Below, in pieces: positions 10,432 to 20,356 of a stretch of DNA of 64,000 nt. This DNA comes from Billgrantia antri. Its GTDB lineage: Bacteria > Pseudomonadota > Gammaproteobacteria > Pseudomonadales > Halomonadaceae. Location: NCBI RefSeq assembly GCF_019430905.1, contig NZ_JAHYCA010000002.1, positions 620,001 to 684,000 of the forward strand, written 5' to 3'. The notes below the pieces were generated by a model, which had not been told where the DNA came from, made no database searches, and saw nothing but the letters and a program-made list of their open reading frames with translations. The number at the start of each line of letters is the position of its first letter. Position 1 is the stretch's first letter. The position numbers and the translations under genes are program-made.

Positions 10432-11157
10432 ATGCTGTCCCATCGATTCACCTCACGCTCGCAAGGGCATGAATGGCCCTCCTACCTGCAGCGCCGGGCG
10501 GCCGAAACCCGGGCGCCCTTATTGAAGACCTTCTTCGCCGCGGACTGGCCGGCGCCCGAGACGCCCATCGCCGAGGCACCGCTGGTGGCACTGGATTTGG
10601 AAACCACCGGTCTCGACGTGCAGCGGCATGCCATCGTCAGCATCGGCCTGGTGCCCTTCAGCCTGCAGCGAATCCCCATGGCCGAGCGCCGCTATTGGGT
10701 CGTGCGTCCCAGCCGGCCGCTGTCCGAGGCCTCGGTCACCTATCACCACATTACTCACTCGGAAGTGGCCGAGGCCCCTGATCTGGAGGCCATCCTGCCC
10801 GAACTGCTCGAGGCCTTGGCGGGGCGGGTCGTCGTGGTGCATTTCCGCCACATCGAGCGGCCCTTTCTGGATGAGGCGATCAAGGAGAGGCTGGGAGAGG
10901 GGATTCGCTTTCCGATGATCGATACCATGTCGCTGGAAGCAAGGCTTCACCGGCTTTCGCTGTGGTCGCGAGTGCGGCGCTGGATGCGGCGTCCACCCGT
11001 GTCGATACGCCTGGGAGACAGCCGGCGGCGCTACGGGCTGCCCGACTATCAGGGGCACCATGCCATGATCGATGCCCTGGCGACGGCGGAATTGTTGCAG
11101 GCCCAGGTGGCGAGGCACTACGACCCCACGCTGCCCGTCAGTGCGCTGTGGACTTGA
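10432..11157 (+). CDS. DnaQ-like 3'-5' exonuclease (DEDDh family)
   Basis: A 241-residue exonuclease related to the epsilon subunit of DNA polymerase III. ExoI motif DLETTGL supplies D55 and E57; ExoII lies near HFRHIERPFLDE; ExoIII is HHAMIDALATAELL with the catalytic His and Asp. Extra residues at the N-terminus and the distance from replication genes argue against it being the main DnaQ. It directly follows the CBS/DUF294 gene and is likely cotranscribed, so both may serve one unknown process. It converges on the GGDEF/EAL gene 22 bases on. Confidence 0.87.
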   Translation: MLSHRFTSRSQGHEWPSYLQRRAAETRAPLLKTFFAADWPAPETPIAEAPLVALDLETTGLDVQRHAIVSIGLVPFSLQRIPMAERRYWVVRPSRPLSEASVTYHHITHSEVAEAPDLEAILPELLEALAGRVVVVHFRHIERPFLDEAIKERLGEGIRFPMIDTMSLEARLHRLSLWSRVRRWMRRPPVSIRLGDSRRRYGLPDYQGHHAMIDALATAELLQAQVARHYDPTLPVSALWT

Positions 11158-11178
11158 CGGCTCGTCGCAGCGGGCGAC

Positions 11179-12963
11179 TCACAGCCATAGCTCGGCGAAG
11201 GTGTCGCCGTCCACCGGGCGACCGAAGTGAAAACCCTGAACCCCGGTACAGCCCAGCGCACGCAGGGCCTCGGCCTGCTCGGCGGCCTCGACGCCCTCCG
11301 CCACCGTCAGCATGCCCAGGGTCTGGGCCATGGCAATGATGGTGGAAACGATGGCGTGATCATGACTGCTCTTGAGCATGTCCTGGACGAAGGACATGTC
11401 GATCTTGAGGGTGTCGGCGGCAAAGCGCTTGAGGTAGGAAAGTGACGAATAGCCCGTGCCGAAGTCGTCGATCGCCAGGCTGAAGCCCGCTTTGCACAGC
11501 GCCCGGGTAACGCGCACCGTCTGCTCGGGGTTGCGCATCAGGCCGCTCTCGGTGAGTTCCAGCCCCAACTTGCCGGGGGGCACGCGTGTCGCGATGCGCT
11601 GAATGTGTTCGGCCAGGCGGGGATCGTCCATCTGTTGAGCCGACACGTTGACACACAGCCGACCGGGGAACGGTTTGCCCTGGCGCTCCCAGGCCAGGAG
11701 CTGCTGACAGGCGGCCTCCAGTACCCATTCGCCCAGGGCACAGATCAAGCCCTGCTCCTCAGCCAGTGGGATGAAGGTGCCGGGGCTGACGTGGCCGAGG
11801 ATCTCGTCATGCCAGCGGCACAGCGCTTCCGCTCCGGTCAGCTTGCCTGTCTTGAGGCTGAACTGGGGCTGGAAGGCGAGCGATAGCTTGCCCTTGGCCA
11901 AGGCCTCGCTGAAGCGCAGTTGCAGCAGCTCGTACTGGTGTAGCTCATCCGCCATGGTGGCGGTAAAGAAGCGGGTGCGGCTGCTGTCCCGCTTGGCATG
12001 GTTGAGCGCGATACTGGCATGCTGGAACAGCGACTGGGCCGTGTCGGCATCGCGGGGAAACAGTGCCGCGCCGACACTGGCGGAAATCGAGAAGCTACGC
12101 TCCGATAGTTGGATCGGTGCCGTGAGACTGTTGCGGTATCGCTCGATGGCGTGAGCCATGGCAGCCGGCCGGGTGTCGGTGAGCAGCACCATGAACTCAT
12201 CGCCACCAAGACGGGCGATGAACTCTCCCGGCTCTGCCTGGGCGCCGAAGCGGCCGGCGATCTCGGCCAGTATGAGATCACCCAGTTCGTGCCCTTGGGT
12301 ATCGTTGATCTGGCGAAAGCGCTGCAGGTCGAGATAGAGCAGACCCAGGCAGTTGTCACGCAAGCGGGCCTGCTCGCAGGCCTCCTCCAGGCGCTCCATG
12401 AAGTAACGCCGGTTGGGCAAGCCCGTGACGCTGTCCCAGTAGATGAGCTGCTGGATACGATAGTCGCTGCTGCGCCGCTTCTCCTCCTCGGCCCGCCGCG
12501 CCATCTCGGCGCCAGCCTGGGCTGCGGCGATACGCAGCACCTCCGGGGCATAGGCCGCCAGTTCGAGCGGATGGTTGGAGAGCACCGCCAGCAGGCCGAC
12601 GAGGTGGCCTTGCGGCGCACGCAGTGGAATGCCCACGTAGCTCTCGACGCCCAGCTCTTCCAGCATGATATCGTCAGGAAAGCGTTGACGAACGTCGCCG
12701 GAGAACTCGCATACTTCGCCCTCGAGAACGTGCTCGCAGGGAGTGCCGGCCAGGGCATAGACCGAGGCTGGCTGAAACGAGCCCCGTGACCAGAAGGCAA
12801 CGGTTCGGATCGAGGCATTATCGGAAAGCAGCTTTCCGATGAGCACGTGCTCCCCACCGAGTATCGTGGAGATGCGCTCGACCAGGTGATCGAACGCCTG
12901 GGGAGTGCCGGCCTTGCCCAAGCCATCGGCGAGCAGACGAAAGGCGTCTTCGGGTGCCATCAT
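11179..12963 (-). CDS. GAF-GGDEF-EAL cyclic-di-GMP protein
   Basis: A 594-residue cytoplasmic signalling protein without membrane spans. Residues about 15-155 form a GAF sensory domain. Residues 170-330 are a diguanylate cyclase domain with an intact GGDEF (253-257) but no RxxD inhibitory site just before it. The C-terminus is a phosphodiesterase domain with an intact EAL (379-381), DDFGTGYSS and EGVE. Both active sites therefore look usable, and net activity cannot be predicted. The gene stands alone, transcribed leftward. Confidence 0.93.
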   Translation of the reverse strand: MMAPEDAFRLLADGLGKAGTPQAFDHLVERISTILGGEHVLIGKLLSDNASIRTVAFWSRGSFQPASVYALAGTPCEHVLEGEVCEFSGDVRQRFPDDIMLEELGVESYVGIPLRAPQGHLVGLLAVLSNHPLELAAYAPEVLRIAAAQAGAEMARRAEEEKRRSSDYRIQQLIYWDSVTGLPNRRYFMERLEEACEQARLRDNCLGLLYLDLQRFRQINDTQGHELGDLILAEIAGRFGAQAEPGEFIARLGGDEFMVLLTDTRPAAMAHAIERYRNSLTAPIQLSERSFSISASVGAALFPRDADTAQSLFQHASIALNHAKRDSSRTRFFTATMADELHQYELLQLRFSEALAKGKLSLAFQPQFSLKTGKLTGAEALCRWHDEILGHVSPGTFIPLAEEQGLICALGEWVLEAACQQLLAWERQGKPFPGRLCVNVSAQQMDDPRLAEHIQRIATRVPPGKLGLELTESGLMRNPEQTVRVTRALCKAGFSLAIDDFGTGYSSLSYLKRFAADTLKIDMSFVQDMLKSSHDHAIVSTIIAMAQTLGMLTVAEGVEAAEQAEALRALGCTGVQGFHFGRPVDGDTFAELWL

Positions 12964-13164
12964 GGGCGAGAACGGTCCTTAGGCATAGTTGTAATGATCT
13001 ACTCGAAATATGCCCGAAGCGATAGCGCGTTGCTAGTGGCCGATAGCCGCATGAAACACTTGACGGCGGCGGCTTTTTCATCCCGCTGAATGAGCCACCG
13101 TCGGGAGCGGCCAGTCGGATGGCGATGAAGGTTCGTCAAGAGGGGGGAGTGTGTCGCCCTCGGC

Positions 13165-13191
13165 GGCAGGCAGCCCCGTGGGCTGCCTGCC
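13165..13191 (-). terminator. Stem-loop downstream of the BCCT gene
   Basis: Inverted repeat with 11-base arms GGCAGGCAGCC/GGCTGCCTGCC and a five-base loop, 16 bases past the BCCT stop on its strand. No T-tract follows, so it may be a Rho-assisted terminator or mRNA-stabilising hairpin. Confidence 0.45.
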
Positions 13192-13206
13192 GTTCGGCCG
13201 GTTGCG

Positions 13207-14871
13207 TCAAGTACGCGGTTCGCTCATCAACCCTTTGACGATGGCATAGCAGCCAGCCAGCAACACCAACGTGAAGGGCAGACCCGTCGAGACGGCCATG
13301 GCCTGCAGGGCGGTCAGCCCGCCGCCCAGCAGCAGGGCGATGGCGATGACACCCTCGATGATGGCCCAGAATACGCGCTGTGGCTTGGGCGCGTCGACCT
13401 TACCGCCGGCGGTGATGGTATCGATCACCAGCGAGCCGGAATCCGACGAGGTGATGAAGAATACCACCACCAGCACGATGCCGACGAAGGAAGTGATGGC
13501 CGTCAGCGGCAGCTCACCGAGCATGACGAACAGCTGCAGCTCAAGGGCTGAGTCGCGCACACCCTCGAAGCCGTCACCGACCAGTTGGTCGATGGCCGTA
13601 CCGCCGAAGGCGGTCATCCACAGGACCGAGACCAGCGAGGGCACAAGCAGCACGGCGATCAGGAATTCGCGCACGCTGCGACCACGGCTCACGCGGGCAA
13701 TGAACATGCCGACGAAGGGCGACCAGGAGATCCACCATGCCCAGTAGAAGGCAGTCCACCCCTGACTGAAGTTGGCATCCTCACGGCCGAAGGGGTTCGA
13801 CAACGCCGGCAGGTTGACGACATAGGCGCCCAGGTTCTTGAAGAAGCCGCTCAGGATCAGCAGGGTCGGCCCGACGAGGATGACGAACAGCAGTAGCAGC
13901 ACCGCCAGCCCCATGTTGATCTCCGACAGCCGGCGTACGCCCTTGTCCACCCCGGCCAGGATCGACACGATGGCGATGGCGGTGATGCCGAGAATCAAGA
14001 GCACCATGGTGGCGTCCGATTCGGGTACGCCAAAGAGATAGGTGAGGCCAGCCGAGGCCTGCGAGGCGCCGATTCCCAGCGAGGTAGCGAGCCCGAACAG
14101 GGTGGCGAAGACTGCCAGGATGTCGACGATATGACCCGGCCAGCCCCATACCCGCTCGCCCAGTATGGGGTAGAAGATCGAGCGCATGGTGAGCGGTAGG
14201 CCCTTGTTGAACGAGAAGATGGCCAGCGCCAGCGCCACCACGGCATAGATAGCCCAGGGGTGCAGGCCCCAATGATAGATCGTCGCGGCCATGCTCAGGC
14301 GGGCGGCGCCTGCAGGATCGTCCGCAGCTGCCCCCAGCGGCGCCCAGTCGGTGCGCACGCCATCCTCCACGGTAGTGCCGCCCAGAGCCGAACCGAAATG
14401 AGACATCGGCTCGGAGACGCCGTAGAACATCAGGCCGATGCCCATCCCGGCGGCGAACAGCATGGCAAACCAGCCTAGGTAGGTGAAGTCTGGTTTGGCA
14501 TGCATGCCGCCGATGCGAACCTTGCCCAGCGGTGATACGACCAGGATCAGGCACAGCAACACGAAGATGTTGCCGGCGAGAAGGAAAAACCAGGACAGGT
14601 TGCCGGTGAGCCAGTTGCGCATGGCATTGAACAGCGGCTCGACCTCGGTCTGCAGGGCAAGGGTGATGACCACGAAGAATACCGTGACCAGTGCCGAGAT
14701 GGTGAAGACCTTGCCGTGCAGGTCGATACTGAAGCCGAGCTTGTCGGTAGCCAGATTGTCCTGCCCGATGACGTAGTCGGTATCAATCAGGTTGGCCGGC
14801 CCTTCCGGCGCCGGCACGCCTTCCGAGGGCTCAGGTTCTCTGGCCCTGTCGGTGCGAGAATCGTTATCCAC
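13207..14871 (-). CDS. BCCT-family compatible-solute transporter
   Basis: A 554-residue carrier of the betaine/choline/carnitine family with twelve predicted spans. The glycine-rich segment GMGIGLMFYGVSEP and the tryptophan-rich stretch WAWWISWSPFVGMFIARVS are the family hallmarks of the substrate and sodium sites. It imports an osmoprotectant, probably glycine betaine or a relative, driven by a sodium or proton gradient. The acidic N-terminal tail is predicted to be cytoplasmic. The universal stress protein gene lies 53 bases upstream on the same strand, so the two are probably cotranscribed. Substrate specificity is not resolved. Confidence 0.93.
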   Translation of the reverse strand: MDNDSRTDRAREPEPSEGVPAPEGPANLIDTDYVIGQDNLATDKLGFSIDLHGKVFTISALVTVFFVVITLALQTEVEPLFNAMRNWLTGNLSWFFLLAGNIFVLLCLILVVSPLGKVRIGGMHAKPDFTYLGWFAMLFAAGMGIGLMFYGVSEPMSHFGSALGGTTVEDGVRTDWAPLGAAADDPAGAARLSMAATIYHWGLHPWAIYAVVALALAIFSFNKGLPLTMRSIFYPILGERVWGWPGHIVDILAVFATLFGLATSLGIGASQASAGLTYLFGVPESDATMVLLILGITAIAIVSILAGVDKGVRRLSEINMGLAVLLLLFVILVGPTLLILSGFFKNLGAYVVNLPALSNPFGREDANFSQGWTAFYWAWWISWSPFVGMFIARVSRGRSVREFLIAVLLVPSLVSVLWMTAFGGTAIDQLVGDGFEGVRDSALELQLFVMLGELPLTAITSFVGIVLVVVFFITSSDSGSLVIDTITAGGKVDAPKPQRVFWAIIEGVIAIALLLGGGLTALQAMAVSTGLPFTLVLLAGCYAIVKGLMSEPRT

Positions 14872-14924
14872 GTTACGCTCTCCCCTTGAAAGATCGAATG
14901 TACGATGGCGGTGAACGGATGGGG

Positions 14925-15350
14925 TCAGGAACGAGAAGGCCTGACCAGAAAGACCGAGACATCGGTATGGGTGGCGATCTTGCCACCATGAGACGGCATG
15001 ATGACGTCGAGGTGCTTCGGTGGGTGGGTTGGCATGACCACGAGGTCGGCGCCTACGTCATCGATTGCCTGAATCAGAAGGTCGTCGAGATCGGCGACCG
15101 GGTCGGCACTGCTTAGGGTATGCACACTGACGGGCTGGCCATGCAGCGCCGCTCGCTGCTGGGCGAAGGCCTCCAGTTTTCGCTCATACTCTTCCGGGCT
15201 TCGGGCCACGCTGCTGGGGGCCGTGGAGGTTACACCGACATAGCAGACTTCGGCCTGATAATGTCGAGCCAGATCGGCCACGGCTTGCAGGGAAGGCTCG
15301 AGCACTTCCAAGTGGGCGAGGTCGACCGGAACCATGATTTTACTGTACAT
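14925..15350 (-). CDS. Universal stress protein, UspA family
   Basis: A 141-residue single-domain Usp. It begins MYSKIMVPVDL and ends with a loop ADLVVMPTHPP and a PSHGGKIATHTDVSVFLVR segment that is related to the ATP-binding G-2x-G-9x-G(S/T) motif, but altered. AGGAGAG precedes the ATG. Its place upstream of the BCCT carrier resembles the TeaD/TeaABC arrangement of Halomonas, where a Usp modulates an osmolyte transporter; a similar regulatory role is a reasonable inference, not shown here. Confidence 0.9.
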   Translation of the reverse strand: MYSKIMVPVDLAHLEVLEPSLQAVADLARHYQAEVCYVGVTSTAPSSVARSPEEYERKLEAFAQQRAALHGQPVSVHTLSSADPVADLDDLLIQAIDDVGADLVVMPTHPPKHLDVIMPSHGGKIATHTDVSVFLVRPSRS

Positions 15351-15782
15351 GTTCGTGCTCTCCTGATTTACGTGATGTCGGCGCTCCGACGAGACGTACG
15401 CGGGTGCACGTGTGGGACGTTACACAATGTCAAGTGTGGCGGCTTTGGCGCTTGGTGCCAGTTCTATAATCGGCATGCAGGACGTTCCTGCGCGACACTG
15501 TAGTGTGGACAGGGAGTGTACATGAACGGAATGGCGTTGCCGAATTCACCCTGAAAGCGTTGCCAGCGACATCAGCGTAATAATAATTTACCTTGGGTAA
15601 CGTTGGGTTAACCGATATCCCGCCGTCTGTCCCCCGTCCTGGTTCAACGCTATTTGGACTCTGTGGGGATTGCGGGCACTGACCGGATAGGAATAGGGTC
15701 AGGGAATTCCGACAAGAACAAGGGCCAGCCTGAGCAAAGACAATCATTCTTAACGTTCGGCCAGCCGCTATGGGAACCCTGC
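15351..15782. other. Intergenic region between usp-BCCT and the polyamine-type operon
   Basis: About 430 bases that must carry two divergent promoters. A TATAAT lies at 15465-15470 on the plus strand without a convincing -35 box. A TTGACA occurs on the minus strand at 15434-15429 without a clear -10 box. The segment 15580-15615 is AT-rich. No convincing gene is seen. Confidence 0.4.
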
Positions 15783-16928
15783 ATGAACGAAAGCCTGCTA
15801 CAAGAACGCCACGATAACGCAAGGGAAGACGGTCATGAGACGGATGCAGACTTCGTCCGTTTCATTGACGTGCAGAAGAGCTACGACGGGGTCGAGCTGG
15901 TCGTCAAGGGATTCAACCTCGACATTCACCGAGGGGAGTTCGTCACGCTGCTGGGCCCTTCCGGGTCGGGCAAGACCACCTGCCTGATGATGATGGCGGG
16001 CTTCGAGACACCCACTCATGGCCAGATCCTGCTCAAGGGCGACCCGATCAACGACCTGCCGCCGCACAAGCGGGGCATCGGCATGGTATTCCAGAACTAT
16101 GCTCTCTTTCCGCATATGTCGGTCGCCGAGAACCTCGCCTTCCCCCTAGAAGTCCGTCACATGAGCAAGGCCGAGACCAAGCGCAAGGTGGACCGTGCGC
16201 TGGCCATGGTGCGCCTCGAGAACTTTGGCGATCGGCGCCCGGCGCAACTGTCAGGAGGGCAGCAGCAGCGCGTGGCTCTGGCCCGGGCGCTGGTCTTCGA
16301 GCCCGAGCTGGTGCTGATGGATGAGCCGTTGGGGGCGCTCGACAAGAACCTGCGCGAGGAGATGCAGTACGAGATCAAGCGCATCCATGCCGACCTGGGC
16401 GTCACCATGATCTACGTGACCCACGATCAGACCGAAGCCTTGACCATGTCCGATCGCATTGCCGTTTTCAACGATGGCGTGGTTCAGCAGTTGGCGGCAC
16501 CGGATACGCTCTATGAAGCGCCCGAGAATGCTTTCGTGGCCAATTTCATCGGTGAGAACAATCGTCTCTATGGCGAAGTGACCGAGACCATCGGGGACAA
16601 GTGCCAGGTCCGCCTCGACAGTGGGGAGACGGTACTGGCCAAGGCCGTCGCCGCAGGGGGCATCGGGACGCGCACGACGCTCTCCCTGCGTCCGGAGCGC
16701 GTCGCCATCGTCTCGGGCGAAGCCGACGAGGCTTTCGACAACCGCTTCCCTGCGGAGGTCCGGGAGGTCATCTATCTCGGTGATCACCTGCGTACCCGTC
16801 TCAGTGTCTGCGGCAACGATGAATTCATTCTCAAGACTCCCAACGCGAAGGGATATGCTTCGCTGAGGCCGGGCCAGTCGATCGACGTCGGCTGGGCCAG
16901 TAGCGACTGTCGGGCTCTCGATGCCTGA
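15783..16928 (+). CDS. Polyamine-type ABC transporter ATP-binding protein, PotA family
   Basis: A 381-residue ATPase. Walker A is GPSGSGKT (about residues 58-65), the signature is LSGGQQQRVALARAL, Walker B is LVLMDEPLGALD, and the H-loop is in THDQTEA. The C-terminal part has the TOBE-like regulatory fold. The start at 15783 is chosen because conserved sequence begins shortly after it; a 43-residue longer frame has no support. It powers import through the two permeases downstream. Gene order ATPase-binding protein-permease-permease is that of spermidine/putrescine and related systems. Confidence 0.92.
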   Translation: MNESLLQERHDNAREDGHETDADFVRFIDVQKSYDGVELVVKGFNLDIHRGEFVTLLGPSGSGKTTCLMMMAGFETPTHGQILLKGDPINDLPPHKRGIGMVFQNYALFPHMSVAENLAFPLEVRHMSKAETKRKVDRALAMVRLENFGDRRPAQLSGGQQQRVALARALVFEPELVLMDEPLGALDKNLREEMQYEIKRIHADLGVTMIYVTHDQTEALTMSDRIAVFNDGVVQQLAAPDTLYEAPENAFVANFIGENNRLYGEVTETIGDKCQVRLDSGETVLAKAVAAGGIGTRTTLSLRPERVAIVSGEADEAFDNRFPAEVREVIYLGDHLRTRLSVCGNDEFILKTPNAKGYASLRPGQSIDVGWASSDCRALDA

Positions 16929-16980
16929 ATGCGTTTCAATCTGAAGCGGTGTCAACAAGTACAACAAGCGGAGATAGACG

Positions 16981-18102
16981 ATGAAAGACGATAGCAAGCA
17001 AGCAGGGAAACCGGCTCTCAAACTGATGGTATGTGCCGTGGCGGGAGCCTCGGCGATGGGCCTGGCGAGCGTGGCGCAGGCTCAGCAGACGCTCAACATC
17101 GTCTCCTGGGGCGGCGCCTACACCGAGAGCCAGCAGAAGGCCTACCATGAGCCGTGGATGGAGCAGACCGGCGACGAGATCATCAATCTCGACCGCAGCG
17201 GCAATGCCCTGGCCGGCCTGCGTGCACAGACACAGGCGGGCAACGTGACCTGGGACCTGGTCGACATGCTGCCGGCCGATGCCATGATCGCCTGTGCCGA
17301 GGGGTTGATCGAACCGCTGGATCACGACGAACTGCTGGCGGATGCGCCGGATGGCACGCCGCCGAGCGAGGACTTCGTCGACGGCGCCCTGGGCGAGTGC
17401 TTCGTCGCCTCGATCGTCTACTCCAACATCGTCGCCTTCAACACCGAGATGTTCCCCGAGGACAACCAGCCCAGCAGCATTGCCGATGTCTTCGATCTTG
17501 AGAACTTCCCCGGCAAGCGCACCCTGCTGCGCAAGCCGATCAACAACCTCGAGTGGGCGCTGGTCGCCGACGGTGTAGCGCCGGAGGATGTCTACGACGT
17601 GCTCGAGACGGAGGAGGGCATCCAGCGCGCCTTCGCCAAGCTCGACACGATCAAGGACGAGGTCATCTGGTGGGAGGAGGGCGCTCAGCCGCCGCAGTTG
17701 CTCGCCGATCAGGAAGTCGCCTTCGGCTCTGCCTACAACGGCCGCATCTTCAATGCCATGGTCTCCGAGAACCAGCCCTTCGAGATCATCTGGGATGCCC
17801 AGGTGTTCGAGCTGGATGGCTGGGTGGTCCCGACCGGCAAGCTCGACAAGGTGAAGGACTACCTCCACTTCGCCACCGACACCCAGCGCCTCGCCGACCA
17901 GGCCCAGTACATCTCCTACGGTCCGGCGCGCTACTCCTCCTCGGACCTGGTCTCGGTCCACGCCGAGACGGGTATCGACATGATGCCGCACATGCCGACG
18001 TTCCCGCCCAACTTCGCGACTGCCATCCAGAAGGACGACGAGTTCTGGGCCGACTACAACGATGAGCTGACCCAGCGCTTCGACGCCTGGCTGGCCCAGT
18101 AA
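16981..18102 (+). CDS. Polyamine-type ABC transporter substrate-binding protein
   Basis: A 373-residue periplasmic protein with a signal peptide ending at VAQA-QQ, and a PotD/PotF-like fold that begins TLNIVSWGGAYTESQQ. The ligand may be putrescine, spermidine or another cationic or small organic compound; the pocket residues were not assigned. AAGCGGAG is the ribosome site. It is the second gene of the operon, and a strong stem-loop follows its stop, which would favour higher levels of this component than of the membrane parts. Confidence 0.9.
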   Translation: MKDDSKQAGKPALKLMVCAVAGASAMGLASVAQAQQTLNIVSWGGAYTESQQKAYHEPWMEQTGDEIINLDRSGNALAGLRAQTQAGNVTWDLVDMLPADAMIACAEGLIEPLDHDELLADAPDGTPPSEDFVDGALGECFVASIVYSNIVAFNTEMFPEDNQPSSIADVFDLENFPGKRTLLRKPINNLEWALVADGVAPEDVYDVLETEEGIQRAFAKLDTIKDEVIWWEEGAQPPQLLADQEVAFGSAYNGRIFNAMVSENQPFEIIWDAQVFELDGWVVPTGKLDKVKDYLHFATDTQRLADQAQYISYGPARYSSSDLVSVHAETGIDMMPHMPTFPPNFATAIQKDDEFWADYNDELTQRFDAWLAQ

Positions 18103-18109
18103 AGGTCCG

Positions 18110-18136
18110 CCGTCGCCCGGGTTTCCCGGGCGACGG
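18110..18136 (+). promoter_or_regulatory. Intercistronic perfect stem-loop after the binding-protein gene
   Basis: Twelve-base perfect arms CCGTCGCCCGGG/CCCGGGCGACGG with a TTT loop, 8 bases after the stop codon and 56 bases before the permease start. No T-tract. Probably an mRNA-stabilising or attenuating hairpin. Confidence 0.6.
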
Positions 18137-18191
18137 TCCCATCGTCATACGCGTTTCCCAACCGCTTCCTTTGCTAGATGGAGAGGCCTGA

Positions 18192-19445
18192 GTGTCCCAA
18201 TCGCCCTCTGTTCCCCTGACCACTGCGGATGGCGTACCGCTCAAGACCAGCCTGCGGCGCGCCGTGCGGCGCTCGAAGGTCAAGGCCTTCTTGCTGGTAT
18301 CGCCATTGCTGCTGTTCCTGGGGATCGCATTCATCATGCCGATCGTCGAAATGCTGTGGCGCAGCGTCGACAATCCCGAAGTTTCCACCCAGCTGTCGCG
18401 CACAGTCGCCGCCCTGGAAGGCTGGGACGGCGAGTCGCTGCCTGGCGAACCGGTATTTGCCGCACTTGCCGAGGATCTGCGTGAGGGGCAGGAAGCGCGC
18501 AACCTGGGTTTGCTGTCGAGCCGGCTCAACTACGAGAAGTCGGGCATGCGCTCGACGATCAGCCGCACGGCACGGCGAATTGGCCGTGTAGAACCGCCTT
18601 TCCGTGAATCACTGATCGAGATCAACGACACCTGGGGTGAGCTCGACACCTGGAAGCTGATCCAACGCGAGGCAACTCCCTACACGCTTTCCTATTACTT
18701 GGCGGCGGTGGATCGCCAGCTGTCGCCGTCGGGAGAGATCGTCGAGGTGCCGGATCATCTCAAGGTGCATGTCTCGCTGTTCTGGCGCACCTTCTGGATG
18801 AGTGCGGTAATCACTGGCTTGACGCTGCTGCTCGGCTATCCGATCGCTTTCCTGCTGACGAGCCTGCCACTGCGCCATTCGAACCTGTTGATGATTCTGG
18901 TATTGCTGCCGTTCTGGACCTCGCTGCTGGTGCGCACCACCACCTGGATCGCGATCCTGCAGTCCCAGGGGGTGCTCAACGATGTCATGGTCGCGCTTGG
19001 CGTGATTGCCGACGAGGCACGCTGGCAGATGATCCACAACAAGGCCGGCACCATCATTGCCATGACGCATATCCTGCTGCCATTCATGATCCTGCCGCTC
19101 TACTCGGTGATGAAGACGATTCCGCCGAGCTACATGCGTGCGGCTCGCTCATTGGGCGGCAAGCCGTTCCTGAACTTTCGGCGAGTCTATTTCCCGCTGA
19201 CCATTCCGGGCATCGCCGCCGGGGGTATCCTGGTCTTCATCCTGTCGATCGGCTACTACATCACGCCGGCGCTGGTGGGTGGGCAGTCAGGGCGCTTCAT
19301 CACCAACTACATCGCCTACCACATGCAGACCTCACTCAACTGGGGACTGGCCGCAGCCATCGCCTCGATCCTGCTGTTCGTGGTGATCGTCTTCTACATG
19401 GTCTTCAACCGCCTTATCGGTGTCGACAAGGTCAAGCTGGGGTAA
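18192..19445 (+). CDS. Polyamine-type ABC transporter permease, PotB family
   Basis: A 417-residue inner-membrane permease starting at GTG after GGAGAGGCC. It is longer than typical PotB (about 285-300) because roughly 140 polar residues lie between the first span (LLLFLGIAFIMPIVEMLW) and the second, giving a large predicted periplasmic domain. The EAA-type loop that contacts the ATPase is near MRAARSLGGKPFLNFRRVYFPL. The next permease gene starts 4 bases on. The long insertion is shared by some proteobacterial PotB-like proteins. Confidence 0.9.
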   Translation: MSQSPSVPLTTADGVPLKTSLRRAVRRSKVKAFLLVSPLLLFLGIAFIMPIVEMLWRSVDNPEVSTQLSRTVAALEGWDGESLPGEPVFAALAEDLREGQEARNLGLLSSRLNYEKSGMRSTISRTARRIGRVEPPFRESLIEINDTWGELDTWKLIQREATPYTLSYYLAAVDRQLSPSGEIVEVPDHLKVHVSLFWRTFWMSAVITGLTLLLGYPIAFLLTSLPLRHSNLLMILVLLPFWTSLLVRTTTWIAILQSQGVLNDVMVALGVIADEARWQMIHNKAGTIIAMTHILLPFMILPLYSVMKTIPPSYMRAARSLGGKPFLNFRRVYFPLTIPGIAAGGILVFILSIGYYITPALVGGQSGRFITNYIAYHMQTSLNWGLAAAIASILLFVVIVFYMVFNRLIGVDKVKLG

Positions 19446-19449
19446 TCCG

Positions 19450-20301
19450 ATGGCCATTCCTTCCTACGCGACTCGCGGTGAGCGCATCTGGCACTACGTC
19501 TTTCTGGGCATTTGCGCGCTGATCTTCCTGTTCCTGGTGGGGCCGCTGCTGATCATCATTCCGCTATCGTTCAATGCGGAGCCCTACTTCACCTTCTCGG
19601 ATAAAATGCTCAGTCTCGACCCGGCAGGCTATTCGCTGCGCTGGTACGAAGACTTCTTCACTTCCAGCGCCTGGCTCAACTCCATCAAGAACAGCTTCAT
19701 CATCGGCATCGCCTCGACGTTTTTGGCCACGGTCCTGGGCACCGTGGCTGCGCTGGGCCTCTCCAATCGGCACATGCCGGCGCGCGGCGCGATCATGGCG
19801 CTGTTGATCTCACCGATGATTGTGCCGCTAATCATCTCCGCGGCGGCAATGTTCTTCTTCTTCTCCAAGGTCAACCTGGCGCAGACTTACCTTGGCGTAA
19901 TCCTGGCGCACACCGCGCTTGGCATACCGTTCGTCGTGATCACCGTCACCGCGACGCTGTCGAGCTTCGATACCACGCTGATCAAGGCGGCGCACAGTCT
20001 TGGCGCCAACCCCACGCGCACCTTCTTCAAGGTGGTGTTGCCCCTGGTGACGCCGGGTGTCGTTTCCGGCGCCCTGTTCGCCTTCATTACTTCCTTCGAC
20101 GAGGTCGTAGTGGTGCTGTTCATCTCCGGCCCCGCGCAAACCACCATGCCGATACAGATGTGGTCGGGTATCCGCGAACAGATCAGTCCGACGATTCTGG
20201 CCGTGGCGACGCTGCTGGTGCTGCTCTCCATGCTGCTGCTGACGACGCTGGAGCTGCTACGGCGTCGTAGCGAGCGGTTGCGGGGCATTACGCCGGAATA
20301 G
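19450..20301 (+). CDS. Polyamine-type ABC transporter permease, PotC family
   Basis: A 283-residue permease with six predicted spans and the coupling loop IKAAHSLGANPTRTFFKVVL. It forms a heterodimer channel with the PotB-like protein. The ATG at 19450 lies just after the upstream stop, indicating translational coupling. A terminator follows 30 bases after the stop, closing a four-gene importer operon. Confidence 0.92.
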   Translation: MAIPSYATRGERIWHYVFLGICALIFLFLVGPLLIIIPLSFNAEPYFTFSDKMLSLDPAGYSLRWYEDFFTSSAWLNSIKNSFIIGIASTFLATVLGTVAALGLSNRHMPARGAIMALLISPMIVPLIISAAAMFFFFSKVNLAQTYLGVILAHTALGIPFVVITVTATLSSFDTTLIKAAHSLGANPTRTFFKVVLPLVTPGVVSGALFAFITSFDEVVVVLFISGPAQTTMPIQMWSGIREQISPTILAVATLLVLLSMLLLTTLELLRRRSERLRGITPE

Positions 20302-20331
20302 TGCGGCGGCGCAAGGCCCGATTCCCTGGCA

Positions 20332-20356
20332 GGGGCACCGTTCGGTGCCCCTTTTT
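20332..20356 (+). terminator. Rho-independent terminator of the polyamine-type operon
   Basis: Eight-base stem GGGGCACC/GGTGCCCC with loop GTTC, followed by TTTTT. Confidence 0.92.
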